This document shows, in pieces, positions 47,811 to 60,020 of a stretch of 64,000 bases of DNA. The notes beneath the pieces were generated by a model. That model had not been told where the DNA came from, searched no databases, and saw nothing but the letters and a program-made list of their open reading frames with translations. The DNA is taken from the NCBI GenBank assembly GCA_949152475.1, contig OX424564.1, positions 28,022,165 to 28,086,164 on the forward strand. Direction: 5' to 3'. Made by a program: the position numbers and the translations under genes. How positions within the stretch are numbered: the first letter of the stretch is position 1; the number at the start of each line of letters is the position of its first letter. Origin of the DNA: Terebella lapidaria (Eukaryota; Annelida; Polychaeta; Terebellida; Terebellidae).

Positions 47811-48110
47811 CACGAAATACCCTGATTTCATTTTCTTGAAGAACTATCCAAATCACGTAACGACTGAATGGTTTGTATAGTTTCCAGACTATAGTTCAGC
47901 TGACTACCAGTAAGATACTCTTGGCAATATCTTTCGCATTCCATATATAAATTACAACACTTTCATTCATCTACGGCCAACTACCCTGCGAATGATGCTC
48001 CCGTGTCATGCTCCCTTTCTGCTCACGTGCTGCCGCGTCATTCTCTTTTTTATACGTCGTGACACAGCAGTCAAAAGTTGTCATGGGACTTGTATTTTGT
48101 GACAAAATGA
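47811..48110. repeat. Second piece of receptor 3'-flank homology
   Basis: 47805-47970 resembles 59600-59790 (TTTGTTGGTAACTCACACACG with TTCGTTGGTCACTCTCACAC; CTTGGCAATAT with CTTGGCAGTAT). 48068-48100 (CAGTCAAAAGTTGTCATGGG) resembles 59940-59970. By position the receptor stop codon should follow near 48150, but no receptor sequence does. Confidence 0.5.
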
Positions 48111-50400
48111 GTCTCTAGAAAATACATCTGCTATATCTCAACGGGCTCCTTGAAGTCATGAAGTAGTTGTGGGTGGAATTTATGGTTCCATATTGAATGA
48201 TTGAATGTTTATTTTCTGTATTGTGTACAAGTACGCCTAAAAAATAGTAACACATGCACAAAAAGTATACAAGTCTTATATAATTAAACAGAAGAACATG
48301 CTCAACTTAATGAAAAGATAAATCTCAAGAAACTTTACACGTGCATAAACACAACCATAACATACATAATACAAACGAGCGCCGATATCCTTCATATCTG
48401 CGAAGTTTTACAGAAGTTAAAATTGACCATGAGGCTGATAAAATTCAGAAATTTCGCGGGGGAAATGTGCACTATTTTTTCGAAATGGGTATAGAAATGG
48501 GTATGGGTATAGACAAAAAAATTCTGACTCTGTCGAGTTTAAATAAGTAGTCTTTGTATCGTAAAACTCAGCTTTTTAATTATTTTGAGACTGAAATATT
48601 ACAAGTACTTTAGAGAGCACACCATCCTGGCCAGACATCGTATATTATAAACCACATTCTCACATCTCACTATGTCTTGTGCATGTACTCCAACATCCTA
48701 TCTTCGCCCACATATTTGAATAAATGTATACAATATATAACCAATGTCCTCTGATTCTCCCTGATATAACATGCAGTATTTAACAGCAATGAAAATGCTA
48801 AGCTTTTTATCACGGCTTGAATATATTTTTAAAAATCATAACTGTCTTATATGTGTTCTGTCTTCAACGACAACTTTAAATACCTTTATATAAACAGATT
48901 GTGTACTCCACGTCACCAAAATCCAGTCAAGTATGCTTCTCTTACCCCGCAAATTTGAATAACATGTGTGTCAATGACTTGAAGCCGCCGTCCGAATCGA
49001 GTTATACTCAAATGCCACATGTCTGTCCTTATTTCCACGAGATGATGCAATCAATACACATGAATGGACGTAATTTTGTTGAGAAAACTATTGCCAAAAA
49101 TTCCACATTTGTTGACCGAAATGTCATGACCTCATCACGACAGATAATAATAACTTTTCAAACTTTAATTCTCTATTCCGGTTAATTTTGACTGTGACTA
49201 TGGTGTGGAGAAGTTCTTTAACTGAAACAGTATCAATAAAAAGCGTGATTTAGAATCATGCTGGATAATTTACGAATACCACTGCAGTTGTATGCCAATA
49301 TTTGACAATATATTTGACAATATTTGACAGTTACATAGATTACCGACATATGGAAATCAAATTGTACTTATCGTCCAGCCACAAAATGAACTTCCCCCTC
49401 TAAATTGGTGGTTGTAGACAACGATATGGAAATATTGCCTAACTATTGACGAGAACCTGTGATAGCAGTGTTCCGTGATAGTCGCCTGGTTTTCCTCATA
49501 TGTACATGTACCAAGTCACACAATGGTAAATTATGTCTGAACAAAACAGACCAGACCGTGAAAAATGACATTTATGCAAACCAACAGATCCATGTCTATT
49601 TCTACCAGAATCCCCTTCCAACATCCAAACGAATCAAGAAAATAAAAAGGTACCGAGGAGAATATAAATGATCTTAGAGTGATCGTTTCTATAAATATTC
49701 GTCACCGCATTAGGTGCATGGAAATATAATGGTTTTACTTTCACCTTCCGGATACTGCTGTCTGAAAGGTGTAAAGTGGGTTGCGGTGCTGTTTTTGCAC
49801 AACTGTTTTAACGTGCTCCTATCTGTCTTGAGTACTGATGTTTCATGCGACGTAATGTCTTTCAACCTAATGTTCGTCCTGTGTGGCGCACTACAGTATT
49901 TTCAAAACAAACAAAGTCGTGTAATGATATGTGCCCGACATTGCTTTTTGTCGGACTTTTGTTTGATAAAGACTGCATCTCCACTACAATGAAAGATGAG
50001 CGGGTACTAAGGTTGTTTTTCAGTCAGCATTCATGCCTTATCAGCCAAATACTGGTATAGACTATCAATAGGGTTGCAATACATATCATTGCAACTTGAA
50101 ACTTTCTGATGCTCATGTATTCGCACCATAAGCATAGCACTCAGGGCTGACGATGTATGTGTTACAAATCAATTATAATTTTAGAATCCCAGTTTTATTT
50201 GATACAAGACCCTATGACATCTCGTTGATCAGTCAAATGTGAAGCATTTGAACAAGAAAAGCCTACGAACTAATAGAGGTCAATCGCTTACGACTAGCTG
50301 CACTTCTCAAAATGACGAAGCCCAAGAGATTGCATAGATGGGCTGCGGTTTTCGTGTAATACCTGAAGATCACGATTCGAATTCTAGAGGAGGTATAGAA
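48111..50400. other. Unassigned AT-rich sequence
   Basis: No gene found. A ~30-bp block (AATGTCATGACCTCATCACG, ~49121) resembles 46301 in the diverged block, so some of this also belongs to the duplication series. Frames of 70-94 codons (48901, 49459, 49714) carry no known domain. Confidence 0.35.
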
Positions 50401-50407
50401 GAGAGCT

Positions 50408-50569
50408 GACGCGCTAGGTAGAGAAAATTCGTGCCACCAAGAGGAACTCGATCGCAGAGTCACCAAATTGGAGGTGCGTTCGATGAGGGACAACCTTATC
50501 ATAACTGGTGTACCCGAGTCCGGAAATGGAAAAAATGCTGACGAATTTTCTAAGTTTCTGCACACCTGA
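50408..50569 (+). pseudogene. L1-like ORF1p fragment
   Basis: One frame reads ENSCHQEELDRRVTKLEVRS, then MRDNLIITGVPESGNGKNAD and EFSKFLHT before a stop. The coiled-coil end 'L..R...LE.RSMRDNL...GVPE' is the junction with the RRM-like domain of L1-type ORF1 proteins. Flanking coiled coil and the C-terminal domain are gone. It is probably part of the same decayed LINE as the RT debris at 51068-51400. Confidence 0.6.
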
Positions 50570-51067
50570 ATTTCTGCTAAAATGTGAGAAGAATCGATAA
50601 ATCAACATAGCTGAACCAATAACGCATATATTTAATTCTCTTACATGAAAGATAGGTTACCGGGCAATATATTTTATATATTTCAGGTATTAACCTTTTA
50701 GTCCCGTGATCTTGTAAATAAGGTCACTGGTAAAACGCAAGGCCATGAGAGTATTCAGCATATATCGTTTCATGTATGTCCACAGTTGAGTGTGAAGCTG
50801 TAAATTCAACAATGAAAGAAATATTAGCAATTTTGTCCTGTGACCTTGAAAATGAAGATCATCGAAATATTCAACATATATCTATATCATTTCCTGTATG
50901 TCCACAATTGATTATCAAGTTGCAAAGTCGATAATAAGCAAGATATCGATAAGGAGTTGATAATGAGCCAGTCGAGGACAATAAAATCCCCCCCCCCCCG
51001 CCCTGGTCATTCAGTTCTTGAAGTCATGTTTAATCAAATGTTGTCTTTTTTACTAGTAAATGTCTTT

Positions 51068-51400
51068 TTTTATGAACATCAATATGGTTTTTGGCCGAAA
51101 CATTCGAAACATACACCATAATATTTACAAATGTACTTGTTAAAGAAATGTGCTGAAAACCCAAGCAAACTTTTCAATATATCTAGCTATAGAATTTGAT
51201 GTCAGAGATCATCAAATTACCCAAGCTGGAATATTAGGGGTCAAAGGGAATTGCTCTAAAACAGCTTTTAGATTACCCAACTAATCGTACACAATTATGT
51301 ATATTGTGAAAACGGCAATTTTGAACAACATCTGCTGTGTGTAGTTCCTCAAGGCTCCAGATTAGGGGCTTCACTATATCTCATATATTTCCTCGATTGA
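51068..51400 (+). pseudogene. Decayed LINE reverse-transcriptase fragment
   Basis: Scattered RT signatures occur in order on the plus strand: FYEHQYGFWPKHSKHT (the 'QyGFR..hST' motif), a GVKGIALKQLLDYPTNRTQ-like stretch at ~51239-51295, then VVPQGSRLGASLYLIYF (the 'GVPQGSVLGP.LF.iy' motif). Frames change between these parts and stops are present. It cannot be assigned confidently below LINE level. Confidence 0.65.
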
Positions 51401-52180
51401 GCGCCCGTCCTCAAAAGAGCGCCTGCCTCGTATGTGAGCCGAGGGTAACCAGTGATCGAAAGAATGAGCGTCGGGCCTTCTATGAGTGTCGGATATGGAT
51501 GGAGAACAATAATTATTTAACTGATTTCGGTTTGGTTCACACATCTGCACAAGAATTCGTCGTGAATATCGAAGAAAACCCTTCAATTGAACAGTGAGTA
51601 AGTGAGCACGGATATCTACACCACACGTAGATCAGAAATTACATCCTGTGAAGCTGTGTGAACGTCACCCAAGTTAAAGTTATCACATTTGATATAGCAC
51701 TCTTTCCAGCCGAACTTAATCCGCTTTCAACGGCGCTTTACACTTTAACCCCAGTCTGAGTGATTGTACTTGGAGCAGCCACACTCAAAGCGCTCTATAC
51801 AACACCCATTATTATCATTTTTGCGGGCGCTGCTGTCCGTTAACGAAACAATACACGCATGTTATTCACGCAACCGATGACATCAAATAACGTTTTCGGC
51901 TACCCAACACAAGACGCGAGCCTCGAATGAAACTGCTCTTCATTCGACGCCAGCGTCTTTCATTCGACGCCCGCGTTCTGTGAAACTAGTTCAAACGACT
52001 GTTTATTATTTGCAACTGATACCTTTTGATAGATACGTTATGATAGTGCGTCGGATGGAGTGCGCAGAGTGAGAATCAGAGCGATCGGAACAGTCAAACA
52101 CAAAATTGAGTCATCCGTCAAATTCTACACAGGTTTACTGTCCTTATAAAGTGGTTCAAGTTCCAGTCAGACTATGAAAA
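51401..52180. other. Unassigned, possibly old SINE/MITE debris
   Basis: Contains AAAGCGCTCTATACAACACC (~51787) and nearby CTTTACACTTTAACC, which look like parts of a dispersed repeat, and two CATTCGACGCC pieces (~51942 and 51961). A frame of 86 codons at 51337-51597 overlaps the RT debris and has no domain. Confidence 0.35.
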
Positions 52181-52193
52181 TGATAATAATAGT

Positions 52194-52332
52194 AATAACG
52201 ATGGTTTGCCAGGCGGTGTGGCGGTTTGAAGGCCCTCCTTGGTCCATTGGACGCCTTCCAGACATTGTCTGCCCTCGCCAAAGCTCGCCCTCGCCAAGTC
52301 AAGCCTTCACCGCCAGGCAAACCATCGTTATT
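52194..52332. mobile_element. 139-bp hairpin element
   Basis: Perfect 25-bp inverted ends (52194-52218 and 52308-52332, beginning AATAACGATGGTTTGCCAGG), with further imperfect pairing outside them. The interior is GC-rich, with two GCCCTCGCCA-type repeats. It has no coding capacity. It directly adjoins the tRNA-like SINE, so it may be a MITE inserted there or part of a composite element. Confidence 0.8.
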
Positions 52333-52344
52333 GTTATATTATCA

Positions 52345-52502
52345 ACCGGTACTCATTTAATCCTGGGGGAAGATAGACACATTAGTGGTAAATGCCTTGA
52401 CTAAGGACACTAGTGAAATAGCACAGCAGTCCAGCTCGAGACTCGAACCCATGATCTTTAGTTTACGAGACCGACGCCTTATCCACTGCGCCACTCACTC
52501 CA
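52345..52502 (-). mobile_element. tRNA-Thr-derived SINE
   Basis: On the minus strand the head carries an A box (GTGGCGCAGTGGATAAGGCG), an anticodon loop CTCGTAA as in tRNA-Thr(CGT), and a B box (GGGTTCGAGTC). The 3' anticodon-stem half no longer pairs well, so this is not a working tRNA gene. The body contains the GTCCTTAGTCAAGGCATTTA block seen in many animal tRNA-derived SINEs. Confidence 0.8.
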
Positions 52503-52639
52503 CATATGGACAAATTACATATGTACAAGTAAAATTCGACTGCGTGTAAATACTAAAATATTGATGCTATGAAAATGTTGTCCTGGGAGATATCTCGATA
52601 TAATTTCTTTAGTAAAATACACCAATTCAATACTTTACA

Positions 52640-53285
52640 ATCTCGTCCTCCTCATCACGTGATGTTGATTCAACGCGATCTCGGTGGTATGTAGGGAATA
52701 TAAAAGATCAATATCGAACAAACGTTTGATTACCATATGTATATTAAAGAGATGAGATCGACATCAAGCACCTAATGCCCCAGTACCGGGGAGGGGTTAT
52801 TACCATGAGGCAGTGCTGCAAATAATAAGCGATCCATTCGTGTTTGGTAAATGGCGTGAATTGAGTTGCACAAGGATTAGTCCTTCATAATTGTTCAGAA
52901 ATCAAGGGGTGAAGGATTCAATGTAAGTGTACTTGTTCATCCTGAAATGTCGTTTTGCCATTTAATGTGTTCATAAACATGATAAATGGACACGTTTATA
53001 AAAGGAGGTTGGTATTCACAGCAAAGAGCTCGGCGAAGTTCTAATGTGATTCTTATATTTAGAGCTGTTCAATGAAGAATTTTTTCAGTTTACATCTTGG
53101 TCACCATTTTAAAAAATGGCTATTGATAAACTTAAATTCAAATGTTCTTGCACCAGTTGATGGATGTCTTGCGCAAGTTCATTTAGATCCCATCGCATCC
53201 CAGTTCCCTGTTCTGTGCCACAATGATTAGAAGTAATATGACGCTATAACGCTATTAAATCTTTCTGAAATATCATTGTACATGT
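52640..53285. repeat. U-unit blocks, diverged
   Basis: Contains 'GATCGACATCAAGCACCTAATGCCCCAGTACC' type sequence (~52756), ATGAGGCAGTGCTGCAAATAAT (~52805) and 'TTCCCTGTTCTGTGCCA' (~53200), in the order seen in other units but strongly diverged. Confidence 0.55.
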
Positions 53286-53830
53286 GTGTAAGTATAAACC
53301 AATTACCACCAATACGACTAGATTTTGACGGTGCCTATAGCAAACGTAAATAAATATTTTTGCTAAAAAAAGCCCCACCGAATAGTTTATCATCACACTG
53401 GCGTCATCATGAGCAGAAATTGTGTGAAATGTGGTTGTTCTTCATGTGATAGTATACTACTGTATATTAGTGTACAAATTTAGTATCCATTGATATACAA
53501 CTTAGTATACAACTTGGAATTAGTACACAACTGCACAACAACCCTGAGAATAATTTTAAAATCCGAAACAAACCCCCATAGAATAGCTGTATGATAAGTA
53601 CCTAATCACAAGCCAAAAGGCTATTGAGTTCATGATATCTCAGGAGTCAAATTTAACTTCTACCAGCAGTGATACCGAGTCCGTGGTATGAATTTAAGTA
53701 TCAACCTATCACTTCCGATACGTTTACTACATTTTGATGATGCCAATATCAAACGTAAAATACAACATTTTTGAGAAAAAAAGACCGACCGAATAGTTTA
53801 GCACACTCTAAGAAAACACAGTGGCGAATA
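53286..53830 (+). repeat. Two old satellite monomers
   Basis: The first starts at ~53286 and the second at ~53692, a 406-bp step explained by extra copies of a TAGTATACAACT-like piece. They are clearly older than the array at 202-3175. Confidence 0.8.
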
Positions 53831-55546
53831 AAATGTTTGAGAACAATAAACCTGTCCCCATAAGCTTCGCGTCAATAACGATCGAGACTGATATGCGATC
53901 CAAAACAAGCAGAAATATTAAATGATATCATTTGTGCAGTGACGAGCAATCTATTTTAACTAGAAAATGTTTCGACCACACAATGATACTGACGACAGGA
54001 TAAATGCTTTCTGGATGATCCTTCCTATCTCTTAGTGACATGGACACATGATGTTATTGTTGCATGAGATCTTTCATCAGGGACTTTTTTCTGTTTTGAT
54101 TACTACTGATGTTCTGTGCAATGCGTTCTTCTCACAAAATCTATTAAATTATACATGAGCCACTAAAATGTTGTTCTTCAACAATGAGTGTTACTTGGGC
54201 TGAATATTCTTGAGCCGGCCACTCTGTTTGAAGCCCACTCAGGCATGTTCACTGCATTTTCCATTTTGGAACAATGTGTGGCATTTCTTCGCAGCGAATT
54301 GGGTTTTTTTATATGCTACATTGTGATGTAACATATAACTTTTTATATTTATTTTTAAAATAATATTTTTTTTTCAATTTCAAAGGGCAGTAACATTATT
54401 GGGATATACCTTTACCTATACCTTCGAGTGTTAATCCGCAATAAAACGTGCGGTTTATTCTGGCTATCCTTGTATATACTACGTCACAACGATATGAGTG
54501 ATACAGTATGCTATTATATAACAATTATTATATGTTATTAGTGGCTTGCATTTGGACACCTGATATGGGAATGAGTCTCTCTGCGAAAACACACAATATG
54601 TTCAAGAACCCAAGATAGATGTAGATGTTTAAGTGCCTGTTTTGTTTTTGCAGGAGATAAGGAAATATCAAAACCCGTTTATCAATGTCATCAGGAGAGG
54701 TGATATATGGTGATATGAGTCTGGGATATTAAACGATTGGCCTAACTTCTACCACTGGAGCTGATCTGTCACATTATCTAGATAGAGAAATGATTGTAGA
54801 AATGAACTGAACTTGTAGAGCTCTAGATGTAACTGGCTAACTTGCTTTACAAAAGGATTATCCTCGTGTAAACAACATCTTATGTGCACATTGAACACGC
54901 AATTTTAAATCCAGCTGAACTGATCAGAACTCAATTCAGTGCTTTCTCAGTTCCCAGGAAAAAAGCCCCCCCCCCCTCCCCCCAGTGTATACATGCTCGA
55001 ATCCCGGGTAGCAGAACATGAATTAGCTGGAAGTGAACTTTTTTGTTTCATCTTTCTGCAGAACATATGCAGGTTCAAGGTTACCCTTTCTGTTCAATTT
55101 TCATACACAAGAATGAAGACTTGTGTACTAGTTGGAACTGCCCAACATTGAACTGGATCGCTGAAATGACACGGTTACGTGCAAATGTGCACAATTTATA
55201 CATTTTCGAATTCCAGACTACAGCACCTGAATTTTTTGAAGACATAACAATGTATACATGTGTTGAACTGCCCAATGTTTGTTTGGACAGTTAAAAAGGC
55301 CAATTTTTTACGTGCAAAGGCACAGCAATTGCAACTTCAACAAGGGCACAATGGCTCTACATATGTTGTGAATATAATAATGTCTAACATTTTTGCACTA
55401 TAAGCATGAATGTGAAGGACCGAATATTGTTTTAATCACTATTTTCAACAGTCATATGATATTCCAGATCCTAAAAAATTGCAGGCGAATAAAATATACG
55501 TTTGCCGATCAGTGTACGGAACATGATAAGGCACAATACAAATATA
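53831..55546. other. Diverged duplicate block, then unassigned sequence
   Basis: 54050-54810 matches 46780-47400 (see that entry). 54811-55546 has no match I can see, apart from a C-rich run at ~54967-54982. Frames at 54939-55294 show no domain. Confidence 0.45.
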
Positions 55547-57287
55547 AACGAGACAATCAGAGATTGCAGACCCTCGCCCTTCAGATTTAGTAACTAAAAT
55601 TAGGCGATAATTGAGAGTTTTGGTCTTAAGACCATCGGTTGTACGCCATACGATTGGGAATTGGCCAAAGAAAAATACAAAAATAAGTTGAAAATTTATT
55701 ATTGATTAGAACCGGAGTTATAGCCAATTATGTGATTTTCTTTTTTCCGTTGCCATGGCAACCGTTTTTACCCGATTTTGGCAAAATTTGACAGGGACTG
55801 AGCCACTACCATAGCACTCCAGCCCTATAAATTTCAAATCAATCGGACCGTTTGTCTTTGAGTTATGAGCGCAGACATTTGCACTGAAACGTCGCTGGCC
55901 AAAAATAACTGAAAAAGTGACCCACAATTTTTCGACATCGGGCGATATTGGAGAATTTTCGTCGTACAACCATCGGTCGTACACCGAACGATTGGGAATT
56001 GGCCAAAGAAAAATACAAAAATAGTTGGAAAAATTAATATCAGGTAGAACCTGAGTTAGAGCCAATCATGTGATTTTCTTTTTTCCGTTGCCATGGCAAC
56101 CGTTTTCATCCGATTTTGGCAAAAGTTTGGAGAGACTGAGCCACCATCATAGCACTCTTGCCCTATAAATATCAAATCGATCGGAATGTTTGCCTTTGAG
56201 TTATGAGCGCAGACATTCGCACTGAAACGTCGCTGGCCAAAAATAACCGAAATCGTGACCTCCAATTTTTCGACATCGGGCGATATTGGAGAATTTTCGT
56301 TGTACGACCATCGGTCGTACACCGAACGATTGGGAATTGGCCAAAGAAAAATACAAAAATAGTTGGAAAAATTAATATCAGGTAGAACCTGAGTTAGAGC
56401 CAATCATGTGATTTTCTTTTTTCCGTTGCCATGGCAACCGTTTTCATCCGATTTTGGCAAAAGTTTAGAGAGACTGAGCCACCATCATAGCACTCTTGCC
56501 CTATAAATATCAAATCGATCGGACCGTTTGCCTTTGAGTTATGAGCGCAGACATTTGCACTGAAACGTCGCTGGCCAAAAATAACCGAAATCGTGACCCC
56601 CAATTTTTCGACATCGGGCGATATTGGAGAATTTTCGTCGTACGACCATTGGTCGTACACCGAACGATTGGGAATTGGCCAAAGAAAAATACAAAAATAG
56701 TTGAAAAAAATAATATCAGGTAGAACCTGAGTTAGAGTCAATTATGTGATTGTCTTTTTTCCGTTGCCATGGCAACCGTTTTCATCCGATTTTGGCAAAA
56801 GTTTAGAGAGACTGAGCCACCATCATAGCACTTTTGCCCTATAAATATCAAATCGATCGGACCGTTTGGATTTGAGTTATGAGCGCAGACATTTGCACTG
56901 AAACGTCGCTGGCCAAAAAAATTCGAAACCGTGACCCCCAATTTTTCGACATCGGGCGATAATGGAGAGTTTTGGTCGTACGACCACGGGCCATATATCA
57001 GATGATCAGGAATTGGCCATAGAAAAATACAAAATTAGATAGAAAAAATTATCTTGATTAGAACCGAAGTTATGGTCAATTATTGATTTTTACATTTTCC
57101 GTTGCCATGGCAACAGATTCGAGGAGGACCGAGCCACTGAGATACCGTTTCATCTCTATAAGTTTCATGTCGATCGGACCATTCTCCTTTGAGATATGCG
57201 CGCGGAGAGACAGACAAACAAACAGACAGACATACAAACGGACAGACCCAATTACAATACCCTCTGCCCCTATCGGGGCGAGGGTAA
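55547..57287 (-). repeat. R2 element, copy C
   Basis: It has the same ends as copy B. X-box palindromes at 55749, 56087, 56425, 56763 and 57101 are spaced exactly 338 bp each, more regular than copy B, so this array is better homogenised. A GTCT-type microsatellite lies near 57210-57240. It has no coding capacity beyond the recurrent 115-codon frames. Confidence 0.85.
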
Positions 57288-60020
57288 CAACTCCAAGGTC
57301 ATCAAGCATCGTGAATATTTGTCTTGAAAGAGGGCTGACCGTGTCGCGAGCTGGATGGCCGAAATCAATATCTCACAATCATACGGTTATCATCGTCCAC
57401 TTTTGATTGACATGCTCTAGTGGAGTGTGGTGAATTAAAATGATGATCTATATAAATAGATCAGTCCAGTTAGAAAAAAAGCAAATCAAACGTGTTATAC
57501 CAACGTGTATATTTAAGAGATGAGATCGATACCAAGCACCTAATGCCCTCTTACTGGAGACGGATTAATACAAAGCGGCAGTGCAGCAAATGATGTTCAT
57601 TCCATGTGTGTGGTAAATGGCGTGGACTGAATTGCATAAGGGTGCGTCCTTCGTAATATGTTAGCCACCCAGGTGAACGTGTGTTGAGTAACGTAATGAG
57701 GTAACGATCCGCTGTACAGCCAGTGTTCTCTTTCATGCTAAATGTCATCTCGCCCTTCAACACGTTCATAAAATTTAATGGATGCGAACGTGGCTGCGAT
57801 TCACTCCCAAAGAGCTTCAGAAAGTTTAATGTGCCTTTTGTCTATATTTAGTTCTGCTCAAGAAAAGATTCCCACATACGCATACATACATTATAGTCAC
57901 CATTTGAACACCATTGGCCGTTTCAAAAAATAAAATCATATAAATAGACAGAATTGCAAGAATTGTATGTCTTTGGACATGCTGACGGACATCTTGCGCG
58001 AGTGAAATTTTCTGGCCTCGCACTGCCGTTTCCTGTCCTTTGCCAGAACCATCAAAGAGAATGTTTTCGACACGTGCCCAATACACAGACTTACAAGTGG
58101 TTGTTAATCACTAAATGGATTTATGGGGATAAAGAACCTGTGGAAGGTGACCTCGAGTTACCAATAAATTCATCTTGTTTTCACGTGTTGTGTTTGAGCA
58201 CAGCTAAGGAGACGCTTTTCACGTTGGAGGCTCATGTAGTCGATATTTACGATTTAGACTGAGCCATTGGTGATGGCCCCCGTTTGATCGGTTTACTCTC
58301 AGCGTGAAATATTGATAACACAAATCAATTAGCATTCGCGGACCGTGAGGTGTGACACTGTGGTCTTGGAAGTAAAGAAAACACAAATAGGCTCGTCATG
58401 GGACACCTCATAGAATTCCAGACTTTATTTAGTTTTTCAGATTCGATTTCCCTCCAATGATTATAGGGCGACATACTGAATACTGTAATTTGCACGTTGG
58501 CGAACATCCGGGCTTTTGTGGAGGTATATGCGTGCGAGGCACAGGACAGAAAAACATTCGCACATTCTTTATTCAAGTGGACTTTTGAATATACCAGTGG
58601 TTGACACACTTCATTACCGTTAATGTCACAAGTAGCAAATGTGCAATTCTGTCAAATGATAAATTCTCTTTGGAGAGAATGACGTATATATAACCTGGTT
58701 TGCTTTCGATCTCTAGATCAATTTTTGTATTCACCAGCCCTGCGGAAAAGAATGCTACGCTTCAATCCATCAAAAGATAGGAATCAATTTCAAAATACTG
58801 TTTTGGTACTTCTTGGAAATACAATTAATTGCACAAAACATGGGCACTAATAAATTATGTGTGTTCAATAGCTGACAGACATACTGTCAGTTACACGTGC
58901 TGCAACTTTTATGATAATATCATCCTATATTCAAAAGCCAATTATTTTTCATTAGTCTACGTTCTTGCCACAGTCAGCAACACTTTTTAGATTATAAATT
59001 GTGATATGCGGAACATGATATCTCTGTTCGTTAAAATGTCACAAATGACAAGCCTAGCACATACTTCTAGATTACGCATATTTCTCATATTACGTATAGT
59101 ATGAGGAACATCAGTTTGGCATGCTATTCCAGACATACTAATTTGGGGCACTGCGTGACCTGCATAGAACCACCCAAATATCTGATTTTTGCGACATCCA
59201 ATGACGTTATCTCAGCTCCATATCACAACTCGATGGATGCAAACTGTGATAATTTAATCTGATGTCTTGCAGCATAAAAACTATGAACGTGATCATCCAT
59301 GTTATCCTAACTATTCTGTCATTTCCTGCTTTGTTGTAGTTTACAACGCCATGTATAACACAGAAGTCAGTAATCTAAAATCATGTAACTGTTGACATTT
59401 ATTACAAATTAAACAAACAAATACTGATCACTATCAACACACGTCATGGACTGAAATCTGGAATGTCTCAGTAGGTCAATTTATGTACAAAACACCACAA
59501 GATTCAAGTGTTTATAAATATGTCTGCTTCAATACAACCAACCATCTATCAATACAAAACATCATACAAAATTATATATAATTTTTAATGCAACGAACGA
59601 AATTTCGTTGGTCACTCTCACACGAAAATACCCTGGTTTCATTTTGTTGGAAATCAATATCCACAATCACGGTAATATGGGTTCTAGTTGAACACTGTCG
59701 CCAGGAGTTTGGCTCACCGCCAATCATGTACACTTGGCAGTATTGTCGACCTCCCATAGATAATTAACAACATATCCACGCTTAAAAAGGTAATCATATG
59801 ATTTGTTGTCATTTGTAACTGATCGTCCACTACACCACAAATGGTCGATTCTTCAACAAGTCGCGTGCTCCCGGGTTCTTGGTTGTTGTGCATTGACGGA
59901 TCACGCGGTACTTAGCCCATGGCGACACCTAGCAAACCAGCAGTGAAGATTCTATGGGACTTTTGTACCAGGTCCCTAGAATGCTACGTCTCCTAGATCT
60001 TGGAGACGTATCCCGTGCTG
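57288..60020. repeat. U unit, copy next to the receptor gene
   Basis: Late U blocks occur in order at 57440 (ATAAATAGATCAGTCC), 57500-57560, 57960-58080, 58770 and 59100-59600. From ~59300 the sequence is probably the receptor 3' UTR and flank. No other gene is present. A few frames of 70-100 codons lack domains. Confidence 0.55.
59398..59403 (-). promoter_or_regulatory. Candidate polyadenylation signal for the GPCR
   Basis: AATAAA on the minus strand, about 620 nt after the receptor stop codon. A variant ATTAAA is closer, at 59584-59589. Which is used cannot be told from sequence. Confidence 0.3.

Noticed and set aside
52431-52502. Functional tRNA-Thr gene
   Set aside because: The anticodon-stem pairing is broken, no proper acceptor-stem match is seen, and a SINE body follows.
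4953-56741. Recurrent 112-115 codon frames (DINFSNYFCIFLWP..., DVEKLGVTISVIFGQRRF...) in R2 copies
   Set aside because: They track the 338-bp monomer. Starts that I checked are TTG, not ATG, and the 338-bp step shifts frame between units. Non-coding repeat is likelier, though a dN/dS test over all monomers would settle it.
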